A stretch of DNA of 64,000 nt from Nodularia sp. LEGE 06071 (lineage in GTDB: Bacteria > Cyanobacteriota > Cyanobacteriia > Cyanobacteriales > Nostocaceae). The DNA lies in assembly GCF_015207755.1 (NCBI RefSeq), contig NZ_JADEWH010000013.1, positions 62,001 through 126,000 on the forward strand, read 5' to 3'. Position 1 is the first letter of the stretch. Each line of letters opens with the position of its first letter. The position numbers and the translations under genes are program-made. Positions 7,767 to 18,227 of the stretch are shown one piece after another. Below the pieces are notes generated by a model. That model was not told where the DNA came from and searched no databases. It saw only the letters and a program-made list of their open reading frames with translations.

Positions 7767-10094
7767 TTAAAACCTTTCACCAATACCAAAATTGATGCGA
7801 CTATCGCCATCATCGTTAATGCCGTAGTCAATCCGAATGGGGCCTAGGGGGGATTGTACACGCACACCGAGTCCATAGCCGTAGCCAGTACCGTTTTTGT
7901 TTAATACTTCAGCAGGTCTGGTTGTGGTTCCTAGATCACTACCGACATCAAAAAACAGTGCGCCACTGACTACTGAGAAAACCGGGAAGCGATACTCAAC
8001 AGATGCTTGTACGTAACTACGTCCACTGGTTAATGCTCCTTCTTCATAACCCCGAATTGAGTTGCTACCGCCAAGGGTAAAAGCTTCGTAGGGAGGCAAG
8101 TCACCGAGTACTGTACCCCCTTGCAGGTTAAATGCTAGGGTTTGTGGCCCTGGGGCGAAGTTAGTAAAACTCACGGGTAAGTATTGGCTATAGTTACCTC
8201 TGACTCTAGTCAGAAAAATGCTACCTAGTCCTACTGGTACGGACTGATCGACCCCCAGGCGGAGGAAGGAACCGCCGGTTGGTTGTAAGGGGTTATTCCG
8301 CAGGTCGCGCTGTGCGCCTACTTGTAATAGCAGCAAATCATCTTCACCTTCACCTGAGAGGCTCAGGGGGACTCGTTCTCCGGGTACTCCATCCACGAAT
8401 ACGGCTCCTTCTGGTGTGACATTACCATCGGCATCACGGGTGGAAATTCGTTGATACTGCAATCCGGCGGAAGCTGTCCATTCTGATCTCTTATAGGGAT
8501 CGGGAGATAGGGGACGGGTAAAAGTCACACCACCGCCTAGCCGGAGAACACGGGGGCGATCGCCATCTGTCTCCTCTGGTTGAAATGTCCTAATGTCACC
8601 ATCTTGTCCATCAAAAATCAATGAAATGGAACTGCGGCGAAACAGATTAGTTGTATAAGAAGTTCTGTAGGGATCACCTGCAATCCAGGGGTCTGTAAAC
8701 CGGAGGTCAAACAGCAGTTCTCGTTGTCCTACCTGTACTTCTGCGCCCAGGTTTTGGTTTCTTCCTGCGAGGTTTTGCTGCTGATAACTCACAGTCCCAA
8801 ATAATCCACTGGCAGAACTAAACCCGGCTCCAGCCGCAATCGAACCGGTACTACGTTCGGCTACATTCACCACGACATCAACCTTACTAGGGTCTGTACC
8901 AGGGTCAAGGGATACGTTGACATCTTCAAATAACCCTAGTCCAAATACCCTTTGTAGGTCTCTTTGTACGATGTCGCGGTTAAATACTTGTCCTGGCTTT
9001 AATTCTAGTTCTCGCGTGATTATATATTCCTGTGTCCGACCCCGAATTGGTTCTCCTTTTTCGTCTGTCTCCTGACCTTCGCGATCGCGGAATCTGACTT
9101 TGAGATTTTCTACTACTCCTTCGGCTACTTGCAGAGTCACCACCCCAGTTTCCGCGATTTGTGGCGAGCCAATGACGTTTGCTAGTACGTAACCTTTTTC
9201 TTGATACTGCTCAGTTAACTTCTTGATGCCTTCTTGCAATTCCCGCAGGTTGAGGACTTGACCATATTGCTCGCGAAAGACTTCATCCACAGTACTAGCA
9301 GGCAGTACAGAAGGAACATCAGTTCCAGGATTAGCTTGCACTTCTACCTTCGTCAGCACGGGGTTGGGTTGGACAATAAAGCTCAACCGCACACCCAAAG
9401 GTGTATCTTCTGGCACTGCCTGAACGTTGGCGAAGAAGCCAGTACCAAAGATGGCGTTAATATCTTCTTGCAGTTGAGAGCGCGTTGTTGTCCGACCTGC
9501 TTGGGTCCGAATTACTCTGTAAACTTGGTCTTCCAGTTCCTTTGTTAGTTGTCCCGTCTCAGGTCTGACAACTACTTCTGATATCAGTACGCGAGGTTCC
9601 TCAGCATTTGGGGTGGGGGTGGGAGTATTGAAATTTTCCAGATTTGGAGTAGTTTCAGGCGTTGGTGAGGGTAGCGCCTGGCTAGGTACGGGAGGTGCAG
9701 TGTCTGGAACAGAATTAGACTCTTGGGTGAGAAAAATTGCGGTTTTCTCAGAAGAGTTTTGACCAACTTTCGGCGTTGTCAAGGAGGGAATTATGACATC
9801 TGATGTTGTCTTCTGGGCTGGTTTAACTGGGGGAAGTGTGACCACAGACTCAACCGCTTCTGATGTCGTCTTCTGGGCTGGTTTAACTGGGGAAAGTGTG
9901 ACAACAGACTCAACCTCTGTGGAGTTGGAGTGAAATTCTAAACTTTCACTTGCTGGAACCGCTTGATTAATCTCAGGTACGAAAACCTCTGCTGTTTGTT
10001 CTGAACTATTAATGGTTTGGGCATTTGCACTGGGCGAGCCGCCTAATGGCGCTGCAATTGCTACAACTGCTACCCATACGGGAGATAAACGCAT
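7767..10094 (-). CDS. bamA: Outer-membrane assembly protein BamA/Omp85
   Basis: A protein of about 775 aa. ATG 10094 is chosen because it starts a clean signal peptide (MRLSPVWVAVVAIAAPLGG, then SANAQ) and has GAGGA upstream; the frame also extends to a TTG at 10139. Order: signal peptide, a Pro/Thr/Ser-rich region of about 150 residues, POTRA domains (about 170-440), then a 16-strand-type beta-barrel ending in INFGIGERF with the C-terminal phenylalanine. Omp85 inserts beta-barrel proteins into the outer membrane. The proline-rich N-terminal extension is a cyanobacterial feature. Inside it a 20-aa unit (SVVTLSPVKPAQKTTS and variant) occurs twice. It heads the lpxC-fabZ-lpxA-lpxB series. Confidence 0.95.
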   Translation of the reverse strand: MRLSPVWVAVVAIAAPLGGSPSANAQTINSSEQTAEVFVPEINQAVPASESLEFHSNSTEVESVVTLSPVKPAQKTTSEAVESVVTLPPVKPAQKTTSDVIIPSLTTPKVGQNSSEKTAIFLTQESNSVPDTAPPVPSQALPSPTPETTPNLENFNTPTPTPNAEEPRVLISEVVVRPETGQLTKELEDQVYRVIRTQAGRTTTRSQLQEDINAIFGTGFFANVQAVPEDTPLGVRLSFIVQPNPVLTKVEVQANPGTDVPSVLPASTVDEVFREQYGQVLNLRELQEGIKKLTEQYQEKGYVLANVIGSPQIAETGVVTLQVAEGVVENLKVRFRDREGQETDEKGEPIRGRTQEYIITRELELKPGQVFNRDIVQRDLQRVFGLGLFEDVNVSLDPGTDPSKVDVVVNVAERSTGSIAAGAGFSSASGLFGTVSYQQQNLAGRNQNLGAEVQVGQRELLFDLRFTDPWIAGDPYRTSYTTNLFRRSSISLIFDGQDGDIRTFQPEETDGDRPRVLRLGGGVTFTRPLSPDPYKRSEWTASAGLQYQRISTRDADGNVTPEGAVFVDGVPGERVPLSLSGEGEDDLLLLQVGAQRDLRNNPLQPTGGSFLRLGVDQSVPVGLGSIFLTRVRGNYSQYLPVSFTNFAPGPQTLAFNLQGGTVLGDLPPYEAFTLGGSNSIRGYEEGALTSGRSYVQASVEYRFPVFSVVSGALFFDVGSDLGTTTRPAEVLNKNGTGYGYGLGVRVQSPLGPIRIDYGINDDGDSRINFGIGERF
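9801..9915. repeat. In-gene 60-bp tandem duplication in bamA
   Basis: Two near-identical copies at 9801-9855 and 9861-9915, offset 60 bp, differ at only a few bases. On the minus strand they encode two copies of a 20-residue Pro/Thr-rich unit in the N-terminal linker of Omp85. The duplication keeps the reading frame and probably just lengthens a flexible periplasmic linker. Confidence 0.9.
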
Positions 10095-10260
10095 TTTATT
10101 TAAATTCCTCTTCACGTCCACACACCATTCCCTTGGCAATTATGCTCTGATGCCAAAGATATTAGGTCAAAATAAAGTTGGTTGCTATTGCCTATCTACT
10201 TTATAAGTCACAAAGCATCAGTCAAAAACCATGTATTCTTACCTTTTTGTTTTGACAAAT

Positions 10261-10998
10261 TCAAGTTTTAGTTTCTACTGCTTGTAGCACTCGTTGTAAA
10301 ACCTCCTGGTAAGCATTCTCTACATTCCCCAAGTCACGGCGGAAACGGTCTTTATCCATGACTCTCAAGTTAGGATCAGCTTCGGCTGTGTTCCACAAGC
10401 GGCAAGTATCAGGGCTAATTTCATCTGCCAGCAGTATCTGCTGTTGTGAATCCAAACCAAATTCTAGTTTGAAGTCTACGAGGGTAATACCGCATGAATG
10501 CCAAAAGCCACGAAGAAACTCGTTGACTTGCAATGCTAGATTGCGAATTACATCTACTTGTTCCGGTGTAGCTAGTTCGAGCAGAAATAGGCGATCGCTT
10601 GTTAACAGTGGATCTCCTAATTGGTCGTTTTTGTAATAAAACTCTACCAAAGGTTGTTTCAGCACTGTACCCACTGGTAATCCTGTTTGCTGAGACAAAC
10701 TACCAGCAGCAATATTTCTGACAACCACTTCTAGCGGCAAAATCTTTACAGCCTTGACTCGCATTTGATGCGGATTAGGGCTATCAATATAGTGGGTTTT
10801 TATACCATATATTTCTAACTGCTGAAATAGGTGGCTAGAAATGGTACAGTTAATTTTTCCCTTGTCGATAATACTGCCACGTTTTTGGGCATTAAAAGCA
10901 GTGGCATCGTCTTTAAAATCAGCCAACAAGACTTCTGGATCGTCTGTTGCATAGAGAATCTTAGCTTTGCCTTCGTATAGCTGGGAATAAACAGACAT
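10261..10998 (-). CDS. purC: SAICAR synthetase PurC
   Basis: A protein of 245 aa, typical size for PurC (phosphoribosylaminoimidazole-succinocarboxamide synthase), which joins aspartate to CAIR in the eighth step of purine synthesis. The start MSVYSQLYEGKAKILYATDD is the family N-terminus with the ATP-binding EGKAKI, and LVDFKLEFG with LLADEISPDTCRLW forms the rest of the active site. ATG 10998 is the only reasonable start. It is upstream of bamA on the same strand, with about 165 bp between the purC stop and the chosen bamA start. Confidence 0.95.
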   Translation of the reverse strand: MSVYSQLYEGKAKILYATDDPEVLLADFKDDATAFNAQKRGSIIDKGKINCTISSHLFQQLEIYGIKTHYIDSPNPHQMRVKAVKILPLEVVVRNIAAGSLSQQTGLPVGTVLKQPLVEFYYKNDQLGDPLLTSDRLFLLELATPEQVDVIRNLALQVNEFLRGFWHSCGITLVDFKLEFGLDSQQQILLADEISPDTCRLWNTAEADPNLRVMDKDRFRRDLGNVENAYQEVLQRVLQAVETKT

Positions 10999-11731
10999 GA
11001 TGTGAGGTAAGGTTTTAGGCAGTTGGCAGCTTTCGCCCTTTCAGGCTTAACTATTTTATCTTTAGTTATTCAATATCCGCTATTGGTGCTGAGTTTGCTA
11101 TGTTTCTCAGCTAATATCAAGCAGCTACATTTTAGCAGGGCGAGAGTCAAGGTAACTTGTCGGCAGAAGTAGAACTGAAATCTAACCCTTGATAGAAGAC
11201 AATGATATTTAGTGTATGGTATTTTTTATGGCTTGGATGTAATTATTGGGGTGGGGAAAAATTCTCAAATCATTGAAAAAATACATATTCATGCAGTATG
11301 AATGGAAGTTTTTACACGATGAATTATATTGGCAAGTGGAAAAAAGTAGATTATTATCTAATGACATAAATTAGCAAGAGTCAAAATATCAACATATCAT
11401 ATTTTGTCAATTAAGTAAATTAATTCTTGATACTGCTTGTTGTCAAAGGATTTTAGGTTTGATCCTGATCCTTTAGATTCCCAGTCACAATTAACTATTT
11501 CTCCCATAAACCTACCAGAATGAAAGTGTTGCTCTCAATTGTTTGGTCTGGCAAAAAAGATTAAGGGAGTTAATTATTCAATTATATTCAGGGACTTCCC
11601 AGCAAAAAACCCGATCCCTTGAGACAAGGGAGACAAAGAGAAATAAGTTGTCTGGGATATGGAAGTTGGAAAATTTGTTTCTGGGAAATTTCTAAAATAG
11701 GTGCAATATTTAGATAAATGCTAAAAAAATA
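10999..11731. other. 733-bp non-coding stretch upstream of purC
   Basis: AT-rich spacer between divergent purC (minus) and the small gene at 11732 (plus). I found no convincing gene, tRNA, hairpin with a T-run or long repeat. Reading frames here are short and lack starts with ribosome sites. It must hold the promoters of both neighbours. Confidence 0.6.
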
Positions 11732-11992
11732 ATGAACAAAGACGATTTTCTCTATCCTCGTGGACGCTACTATGGTCATGTAAAGCCGGAAAACTTGGTT
11801 TTTAATGCAAATTTGCAGGAATTTGCTCAACGTATTAGTTATATCTGTAATTTAGAAACAGGTGGAAAGTTAACTCCAGATGAAGCTTACGAACAAATCA
11901 AGGCTTTGTGGAAACAGTTGAAAAAAACAAAAAAACAACTGCAAATAGGTGAAAGTCCTTTTCAAGATGATGATGGAGAAAGTGCAAGCTGA
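11732..11992 (+). CDS. Small conserved cyanobacterial protein (DUF7219-like)
   Basis: A protein of 86 aa, soluble and charged, with no membrane segment. It starts MNKDDFLYPRGRYYG and contains NLQEFAQRISYICNLETGG, a pattern I associate with a small cyanobacterial family of unknown function (DUF7219). The C-terminal third (KALWKQLKKTKKQL) is a basic helix followed by an acidic tail. It is a single gene with its own terminator hairpin at 12035-12070. No function can be assigned. Confidence 0.75.
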   Translation: MNKDDFLYPRGRYYGHVKPENLVFNANLQEFAQRISYICNLETGGKLTPDEAYEQIKALWKQLKKTKKQLQIGESPFQDDDGESAS

Positions 11993-12034
11993 GAGAGTAC
12001 AAATAGACGAAAGTCTTTTTTCCAACCATTCTCT

Positions 12035-12070
12035 AGACACCATCCCCAAACTTTGGAGATGGTGTCTTTT
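12035..12070 (+). terminator. Rho-independent terminator of the 86-aa gene
   Basis: GACACCATC (from 12036) pairs with GATGGTGTC (12058-12066) across a loop of about 13 nt and is followed by TTTT. Orientation fits the plus-strand gene ending at 11992. It also separates that gene from convergent sqdX. Confidence 0.8.
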
Positions 12071-12139
12071 GGTAATTATCAGCGCCTTCTATGTGGATAT
12101 TAACCGCTTGTTCTGGCTGAATAGAGTTTCCTATCCTAT

Positions 12140-13276
12140 TCAAGCTACTGTGGTCAGTTTTTCGGAAAATATCACCTTTTGATAGTAATCTTGCAGCTGA
12201 CAAGTAGCAGATGACCATCCCCATTTTTCTGCTTCCTGACGGGCATTTTGACGGATCACCTCTCGTTCTTGTTGTTGTTGCAGAAGGCGGAAAGTAGCAT
12301 TAATGGCATCTTGAATATCTGCTGTGGGGTCAAAAAGATAGCCATTTACACCGTCTGTGACAATATCAGGAATCCCCCCAGAACGGGCTGCTACTACTGG
12401 ACAGCCAGCGGCCATTGCTTCTAATAGAACTAAGCCTAGTGTTTCTGTCCGAGAAGGAAAAATAAAGGCATCAGCACTAGCAAAGGCAGAACCTAACTCT
12501 TGTCCTGTAAGATACCCGACAAAATGAGTGTCAGTGCCTGCAAAATGTTTTTCCAATTCTTGACGGTGGGGGCCATCACCGACTAATGCCAATCGGGCAT
12601 GAGGAATTGCCTCTAGGATGGGCTTGATGCGCTCAATTTCCTTTTCGGCGGAAAGACGGCCGACATACAGCAGTAAGGGACTTTCTGGGTGATTTTGGGA
12701 TAGACGCGATCGCATTTCCAAACTAGCTAAATCAGGATGAAAGAATTCTGTATCCACACCCCTCTGCCAAACCTTCACTCGTTCAATACCGTGTCCTGAG
12801 AGTTCTTCCATCATCACTGTGGAGGTGCAAAGGTTCAAAGCGGCTTGATTATGAGCGCCTTTGAGCAATTCCCACAGAAAACCTTCGAGCATTCCCAAAC
12901 CGTAATGCTGGAGATATTGAGGTAAATGAGTATGGTAAGATGCAACTAACGGTATTTTAAGCATCTTGCTATAAAAAATCCCAGCCAGTCCTAAAACAGC
13001 TGGATTCACTACATGAATAATATCTGGCTGAAATTCTTCTAAAGCATAACCAATGGCCGGGCGGGGCAAAGCCATTTTTAACTCTGGATACAATGGCAGA
13101 GGAAAGCCAGTAACGCCGTAAACTTTGGCTCCTTTATGTTCAGTAATCCCGCCATCAGGGGCAAAGACTAGTACTTGGTCACCATTGCGTTGTAGATGGT
13201 CAACGGTATGGCGCAGGCGTGTGACTATGCCGTCAATCTTGGGAAGAAAGGTTTCAGTAAATAGGGCGATTCTCAT
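12140..13276 (-). CDS. sqdX: Sulfoquinovosyl transferase SqdX (GT4)
   Basis: A protein of 378 aa of the GT4 glycosyltransferase family. MRIALFTETFLPKIDG at the N-terminus and LLYVGRLSAEKEIER with SRTETLGLVLLEAMAAG in the C-terminal Rossmann lobe are the donor-binding motifs. SqdX transfers sulfoquinovose from UDP-sulfoquinovose to diacylglycerol, giving SQDG, an anionic thylakoid lipid. The assignment over other GT4 enzymes is supported by sqdB immediately upstream on the same strand. The gap to sqdB is about 224 bp. Confidence 0.9.
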   Translation of the reverse strand: MRIALFTETFLPKIDGIVTRLRHTVDHLQRNGDQVLVFAPDGGITEHKGAKVYGVTGFPLPLYPELKMALPRPAIGYALEEFQPDIIHVVNPAVLGLAGIFYSKMLKIPLVASYHTHLPQYLQHYGLGMLEGFLWELLKGAHNQAALNLCTSTVMMEELSGHGIERVKVWQRGVDTEFFHPDLASLEMRSRLSQNHPESPLLLYVGRLSAEKEIERIKPILEAIPHARLALVGDGPHRQELEKHFAGTDTHFVGYLTGQELGSAFASADAFIFPSRTETLGLVLLEAMAAGCPVVAARSGGIPDIVTDGVNGYLFDPTADIQDAINATFRLLQQQQEREVIRQNARQEAEKWGWSSATCQLQDYYQKVIFSEKLTTVA

Positions 13277-13394
13277 AAAAAACTAGATAAGCAGATAATC
13301 CCAGATTCTTTTACATTGCAGTCAATTACTAGCAGATGGTCAGTCTGAGGCTATACATACAGGCTCTATGGTAAGTCCGCCTTGCTAGGTAGAA

Positions 13395-13411
13395 GTGGGC
13401 ATATTGCCCAC
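13395..13411. repeat. Short inverted repeat between sqdB and sqdX
   Basis: GTGGGCA-TAT-TGCCCAC, a perfect 7-bp inverted repeat in the sqdB-sqdX spacer. There is no T-run, so it is not a standard terminator. It resembles the many small palindromic repeats of Nostocales genomes. Confidence 0.6.
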
Positions 13412-13500
13412 CCCAGAAAATATATAGTTGATGCTCAACAAAAATTAACTGTCCATCATGTTTTGCTAAGACATGACGAACAGTTTCCAGCAGGCTTGAT

Positions 13501-14667
<1,167 letters not shown>

Positions 14668-14791
14668 TTACTCGCTGATAGCTAAATCTATCAGGTTTCT
14701 GTACCCTCTTCACCATCATTCTTTGAAAAATTGCTGACTCTGGGCTGGGAAATGACGACAATGAGGATGATTAGGGGGATCAGGAGTCAAA

Positions 14792-14873
14792 GAATTTTGG
14801 ATTTTGGATTTTGGATTTGGGATTGATTCCACAGATAAATCTGGGGGCTTGTACCATCAAGTCACTATTGGTG
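14792..14873. repeat. Dispersed repeat, copy A
   Basis: A run of GGATTTT units followed by a CAGATAAATCTGGGGGCTTGTACC-type core and ending in TATTGGT. A second copy lies at 20567-20636 with the same order of blocks. The GATAAATC core and the flanking C-rich and G-rich blocks give a potential hairpin. It lies just upstream of sqdB and is probably a non-autonomous dispersed repeat. Confidence 0.75.
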
Positions 14874-14915
14874 ATCATAATTTTTCAATAGACTTCCCCA
14901 CTCCCTCACCTCGTC

Positions 14916-15440
14916 CTACTCCCGAATCCGGTACTGGTAGGCCATGTAATAGAACAAATGATAATAATCTGAAAATTCTTGATTCTGGCTGCGCGCCTGC
15001 CAGTAATATTGGACTTCATCCTGAGTTAGGCTCAATGTCATTGAGCTGATTTGCTGATCAATTTCCACAAGTAGCACTCCAGATACACCTTGATCTGTCT
15101 GAAAGTTAGGTTTGCTCGTTGTTTTGCTATTTTGTTCTATTGACTCAGGTAGCTGATGAGCCGCCCATGCCCGAATTTCCACAGAATTATTTTTGGGTGA
15201 TAGCAAAACAATCCCATCATTATTTGCTTTAGCTGGTGAGGCATTCCAATTACTGGGATATGGAAACTCAAAGCCATAGCGAGAATTGTTATAAGTATTC
15301 CATGTCACCCTAGAAGGCAGCAAATTGCTGGCAGTACAACTCCACAGGCTCAATAACAGGGCAGTCTGTCCGCCAATGGTTTTAATTTTAGTATAAATTT
15401 TTAGTTTTAAACTACAGGTTTTTACTGTAGTGATAGACAT
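14916..15440 (-). CDS. Predicted exported protein, possible lipoprotein, unknown function
   Basis: A protein of 174 aa from ATG 15440; a GTG eight codons upstream is also in frame. The N-terminus has basic residues followed by a hydrophobic segment ending LLLSLWSC, which could be a lipoprotein signal although the box is not canonical. The remaining 130 residues begin with RYGFEFPYPSNWNA, the kind of text seen at the start of PsbP/Mog1-like domains, followed by alternating beta segments. I do not recognise a specific family. It stands alone between sqdB and the RHH gene. Confidence 0.6.
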   Translation of the reverse strand: MSITTVKTCSLKLKIYTKIKTIGGQTALLLSLWSCTASNLLPSRVTWNTYNNSRYGFEFPYPSNWNASPAKANNDGIVLLSPKNNSVEIRAWAAHQLPESIEQNSKTTSKPNFQTDQGVSGVLLVEIDQQISSMTLSLTQDEVQYYWQARSQNQEFSDYYHLFYYMAYQYRIRE

Positions 15441-15652
15441 GATTATATTTTTAACTAAAGTCACTTATCTTTCAAATTTACCAGATATAGCGATTTTCAT
15501 CAATAAATTGACATATTTTTACTCTGACTTGATTACATGAGCATAAACGGGCAACTGTTGCATAAATGACTCACTTTCACAACTATTTTTTTCCTCAACA
15601 CCAAAAAATGTAAATAAATGTAACAAAATTGCCGTCAAAACGCTTTAACGTC

Positions 15653-15681
15653 TTGACATCTGACAAAGTAACCGATAACGT
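15653..15681 (+). promoter_or_regulatory. Possible sigma-70 promoter of the RHH gene
   Basis: TTGACA at 15653-15658 is a perfect -35 hexamer; 17 nt further is TAACGT (15676-15681), a weak -10. The start codon follows at 15718. No other promoter-like pair in the 250-bp spacer is as good. Confidence 0.35.
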
Positions 15682-15717
15682 AATATACATACCCGGGTAA
15701 GGCCGTCAAAGAGTTAT

Positions 15718-16065
15718 ATGCAAACTAAGCAAAAGGTTACTTTATATCTGTCGCCAGAACTTCACAAAAAACTGAAGATTCGTTCAGCTATTGATTCAGA
15801 ACCGATGTCAGAGCTTGCCGAACGCGCCCTAGTCTTCTACCTTGCTAACTCAGAACTAGTTGAGGAAGTCGAAGCTTCTGCCTATGGACGAACGCACAGA
15901 ATTTACTCCTGTCCAGAATGTGAGAGTTCATTAGTCTTACGTGATGGAGAACTGATTGCCATGAGCCATCAATCAGGAATAGGTTCTCAAGAGCATCTAT
16001 CCATTGACGAAATGGAAAAAGATGAAACTCATCCCAAGGGTGAGGAAGAATTGGTTCCTTGCTAG
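15718..16065 (+). CDS. RHH-type regulator with small zinc-ribbon-like segment
   Basis: A protein of 115 aa. Residues 1-45 (KQKVTLYLSPELHKKLKIRS onward) read as a ribbon-helix-helix DNA-binding domain of the CopG/Arc type. Residues near 62-70 contain CPEC, half of a zinc-ribbon knuckle; the matching second pair is missing apart from a C-terminal Cys. The tail is acidic. It could regulate the adjacent ycf46 or itself. No toxin gene is next to it, so a type II antitoxin role is less likely. Start ATG 15718; no strong ribosome site. Confidence 0.7.
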   Translation: MQTKQKVTLYLSPELHKKLKIRSAIDSEPMSELAERALVFYLANSELVEEVEASAYGRTHRIYSCPECESSLVLRDGELIAMSHQSGIGSQEHLSIDEMEKDETHPKGEEELVPC

Positions 16066-16155
16066 GTAAGAATGATGAATAAACCATTCATGATTCGGTT
16101 GCCACAACCAACAAACGATGTCTTTACTGTATAAGGTCTCCAGCAGGTCGATTGT

Positions 16156-17667
16156 ATGAAAGAAGAGCTCAATATTCTAATTCAAGCTCAATATCCTCTA
16201 ATCTACCTTGTGACCTCCGAGGAAGAACGGGCGGAACAGGCAATTTCCACAATCGCCCAATTATTAAAGCCCCAACGCCGCGTATACGTCTGGACAGTAA
16301 CTCACGGCATCGTGGAATATGGGCAACCCCGGAACGTCACCCAACACAATACTGTTTCGCCAGAGGCGGCTATTGAGTGGATCATCCGGCAGAAAGAACC
16401 TGGTATATTTATTCTTAAAGATTTACATCCGTTTATTGATGCGCCTGCGACAACAAGATCCTTACGTGATGCGATCGCTAGTTTCAAGGGAATGCATAAA
16501 AACATCATTTTGATGTCACCGATGCAGCAAGTTCCCATTGAATTAGAAAAAGAAGTTGTCGTTCTTGACTTCAAATTGCCAGATATGGCTGAGTTAAACA
16601 AAGTCCTAACTTACCATTTAGAGCAAAATCGAGGCAGACGGCTCACCACTGAGGCGCGAGAAAAGCTTCTCAGAGCAGCTTTAGGTCTAACTAAAGATGA
16701 ATCTGAAAAAGTATACCGTAAAGCACAGGTAACAACTGGACGCTTAACGGAAGATGAAGTAGATATAGTTCTATCTGAGAAAAAACAACTCATTCGGCGC
16801 AATGGTATTTTAGAATACATCGAAGAAGATGCAACCATTGATGCTGTAGGTGGCTTAGAAGAACTAAAAAGGTGGCTCAAACAGCGCTCTAATGCCTTTA
16901 CAGAAAGAGCGAGAGAGTATGGTTTGCCCCAACCCAAAGGAATGTTAATACTTGGTGTTCCAGGTTGTGGTAAGTCACTAATTGCCAAGACTACCTCCCG
17001 ACTGTGGGGTTTGCCATTACTACGCCTAGATATGGGGCGAGTATATGACGGCTCAATGGTGGGACGAAGTGAAGCCAATCTACGTAATGCCTTAAAAACA
17101 GCAGAATCCATCTCTCCAGCGATTCTGTTCATAGACGAGTTAGATAAATCCTTTGCAGGTAGCTCAGGTTCATCTGATTCCGATGGTGGTACATCAAGTA
17201 GAATCTTTGGTTCTTTCCTAACTTGGATGCAAGACAAGAAATCTCCCGTATTTGTCATGGCAACCGCGAACCGAGTGGAACGCTTGCCTGGAGAGTTTCT
17301 GAGGAAAGGACGCTTTGATGAAATTTTCTTTGTGGATCTGCCCACAGCCGAAGAAAGGCAGGATATATATAATATCCACCTCACCAAACGTCGTGAAGAC
17401 ATTTCCCGATTCGACCTTGAGCAATTAGCCAAGATGTCTGACGGCTTCTCTGGGGCAGAAATTGAACAAGCACTTGTGGCGGCAATGTATGAAGCCTTCG
17501 CCCAAGACCGCGAGTTCACCCAATTAGATATTATTGCTGCACTGAAAGCAACTCTGCCGTTGTCACGTACCATGCAAGAACAGGTAACAGCCCTGAGAGA
17601 TTGGGCCAGACAGCGCGCAAGACCCGCCGCAGCCTCCGTCGCTGAATATCAGCGCATGGAGTTTTAA
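16156..17667 (+). CDS. ycf46: AAA+ ATPase, Ycf46 family
   Basis: A protein of 503 aa. Residues 1-190 form the Ycf46-specific N-terminal domain; residues about 225-470 form an AAA+ module with Walker A GVPGCGKS (267-274), Walker B ILFIDELD (323-330) and an arginine-finger region RKGRFDEI (about 383-390). Ycf46 is conserved in cyanobacteria and some red-algal plastids; the Synechocystis homologue Slr0374 has been linked to inorganic-carbon use. ATG 16156 is the conserved start. It is followed by ycf35 on the same strand. Confidence 0.9.
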   Translation: MKEELNILIQAQYPLIYLVTSEEERAEQAISTIAQLLKPQRRVYVWTVTHGIVEYGQPRNVTQHNTVSPEAAIEWIIRQKEPGIFILKDLHPFIDAPATTRSLRDAIASFKGMHKNIILMSPMQQVPIELEKEVVVLDFKLPDMAELNKVLTYHLEQNRGRRLTTEAREKLLRAALGLTKDESEKVYRKAQVTTGRLTEDEVDIVLSEKKQLIRRNGILEYIEEDATIDAVGGLEELKRWLKQRSNAFTERAREYGLPQPKGMLILGVPGCGKSLIAKTTSRLWGLPLLRLDMGRVYDGSMVGRSEANLRNALKTAESISPAILFIDELDKSFAGSSGSSDSDGGTSSRIFGSFLTWMQDKKSPVFVMATANRVERLPGEFLRKGRFDEIFFVDLPTAEERQDIYNIHLTKRREDISRFDLEQLAKMSDGFSGAEIEQALVAAMYEAFAQDREFTQLDIIAALKATLPLSRTMQEQVTALRDWARQRARPAAASVAEYQRMEF

Positions 17668-17674
17668 AAGCTTT

Positions 17675-17755
17675 CCCCTGCTAATACCAGGGGCAAAGGC
17701 TAGCCCCCAAAGCTAGCAGTTAAGAGAAAAAGCCGCATTTCCATCAGCGCGGCTT
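17675..17755 (+). terminator. Two hairpins between ycf46 and ycf35
   Basis: CCCCTG/CAGGGG (17675-17680 with 17688-17693) and AAGCCGC/GCGGCTT (17730-17736 with 17749-17755) are perfect inverted repeats. Neither is followed by a clean T-run; an A-run follows the second. They may attenuate or stabilise the ycf46-ycf35 transcript rather than end it fully. Confidence 0.45.
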
Positions 17756-17808
17756 CCCGAAAAAAAACCGTTGTCTTTTTCTCACTCTTCTCACTGGAGG
17801 AAACCCAA

Positions 17809-18159
17809 ATGTCTCATTTTAGCACACTGCGTACCAAAATCACCGATGCTGAAATCCTCAAGTCTTCTTTGCGCGACTTAGGTATTAGCGTGAAGACTGA
17901 AGCGGATGTTCGTGGTTACAATGGTCAGCGCGTTCGTTCCGACATCGTAGCTGTTTTGGAAGGTGAATACGATCTAGGTTGGTCTCGCAATAGCGATGGT
18001 TCCTTTGACCTCATCGCTGACCTGTGGGGCGTTGCTAAGAAGCACAATCAAACCGAGTTGATCAACTCCATCAACCAAAAGTATGCAGTTAACAAAACCT
18101 TGTCTGAAGTAAAACAGCGCGGTCTGCAAAACGCCAATGTCAAGTTGGTATTGCAATAG
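17809..18159 (+). CDS. ycf35: Ycf35 (DUF1257) protein
   Basis: A protein of 116 aa beginning MSHFSTLRTKITDAEILKSS, the signature of DUF1257/Ycf35, a family conserved from cyanobacteria to some plastids with no settled function. GGAGG at 17796-17800, 8 nt before ATG 17809, is a strong ribosome site, suggesting good expression. A strong terminator follows. It lies 141 bp after ycf46, and the two may be co-transcribed. Confidence 0.9.
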   Translation: MSHFSTLRTKITDAEILKSSLRDLGISVKTEADVRGYNGQRVRSDIVAVLEGEYDLGWSRNSDGSFDLIADLWGVAKKHNQTELINSINQKYAVNKTLSEVKQRGLQNANVKLVLQ

Positions 18160-18188
18160 AATTTTCTCAGCGCGTTCCCAAAGCTGAA

Positions 18189-18227
18189 CGGGTTAACCAC
18201 TTCATTAGCGGTTAGCCCGCTTTTTTT
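18189..18227 (+). terminator. Rho-independent terminator of ycf35
   Basis: CGGGTTAACC (from 18189) pairs with GGTTAGCCCG (one G-U pair) across a loop near 18199-18209 and is directly followed by seven T. It sits 30 bp after the ycf35 stop. Confidence 0.9.

Noticed and set aside
11949-12182. Plus-strand frame overlapping the 86-aa gene and its terminator
   Set aside because: It would read through a strong terminator and into the antisense of sqdX.
16611-17573. Long minus-strand open frame of 320 codons
   Set aside because: It lies entirely antisense to ycf46, whose AAA+ motifs are unmistakable, and its product is Ser/Arg-rich with no domain pattern.
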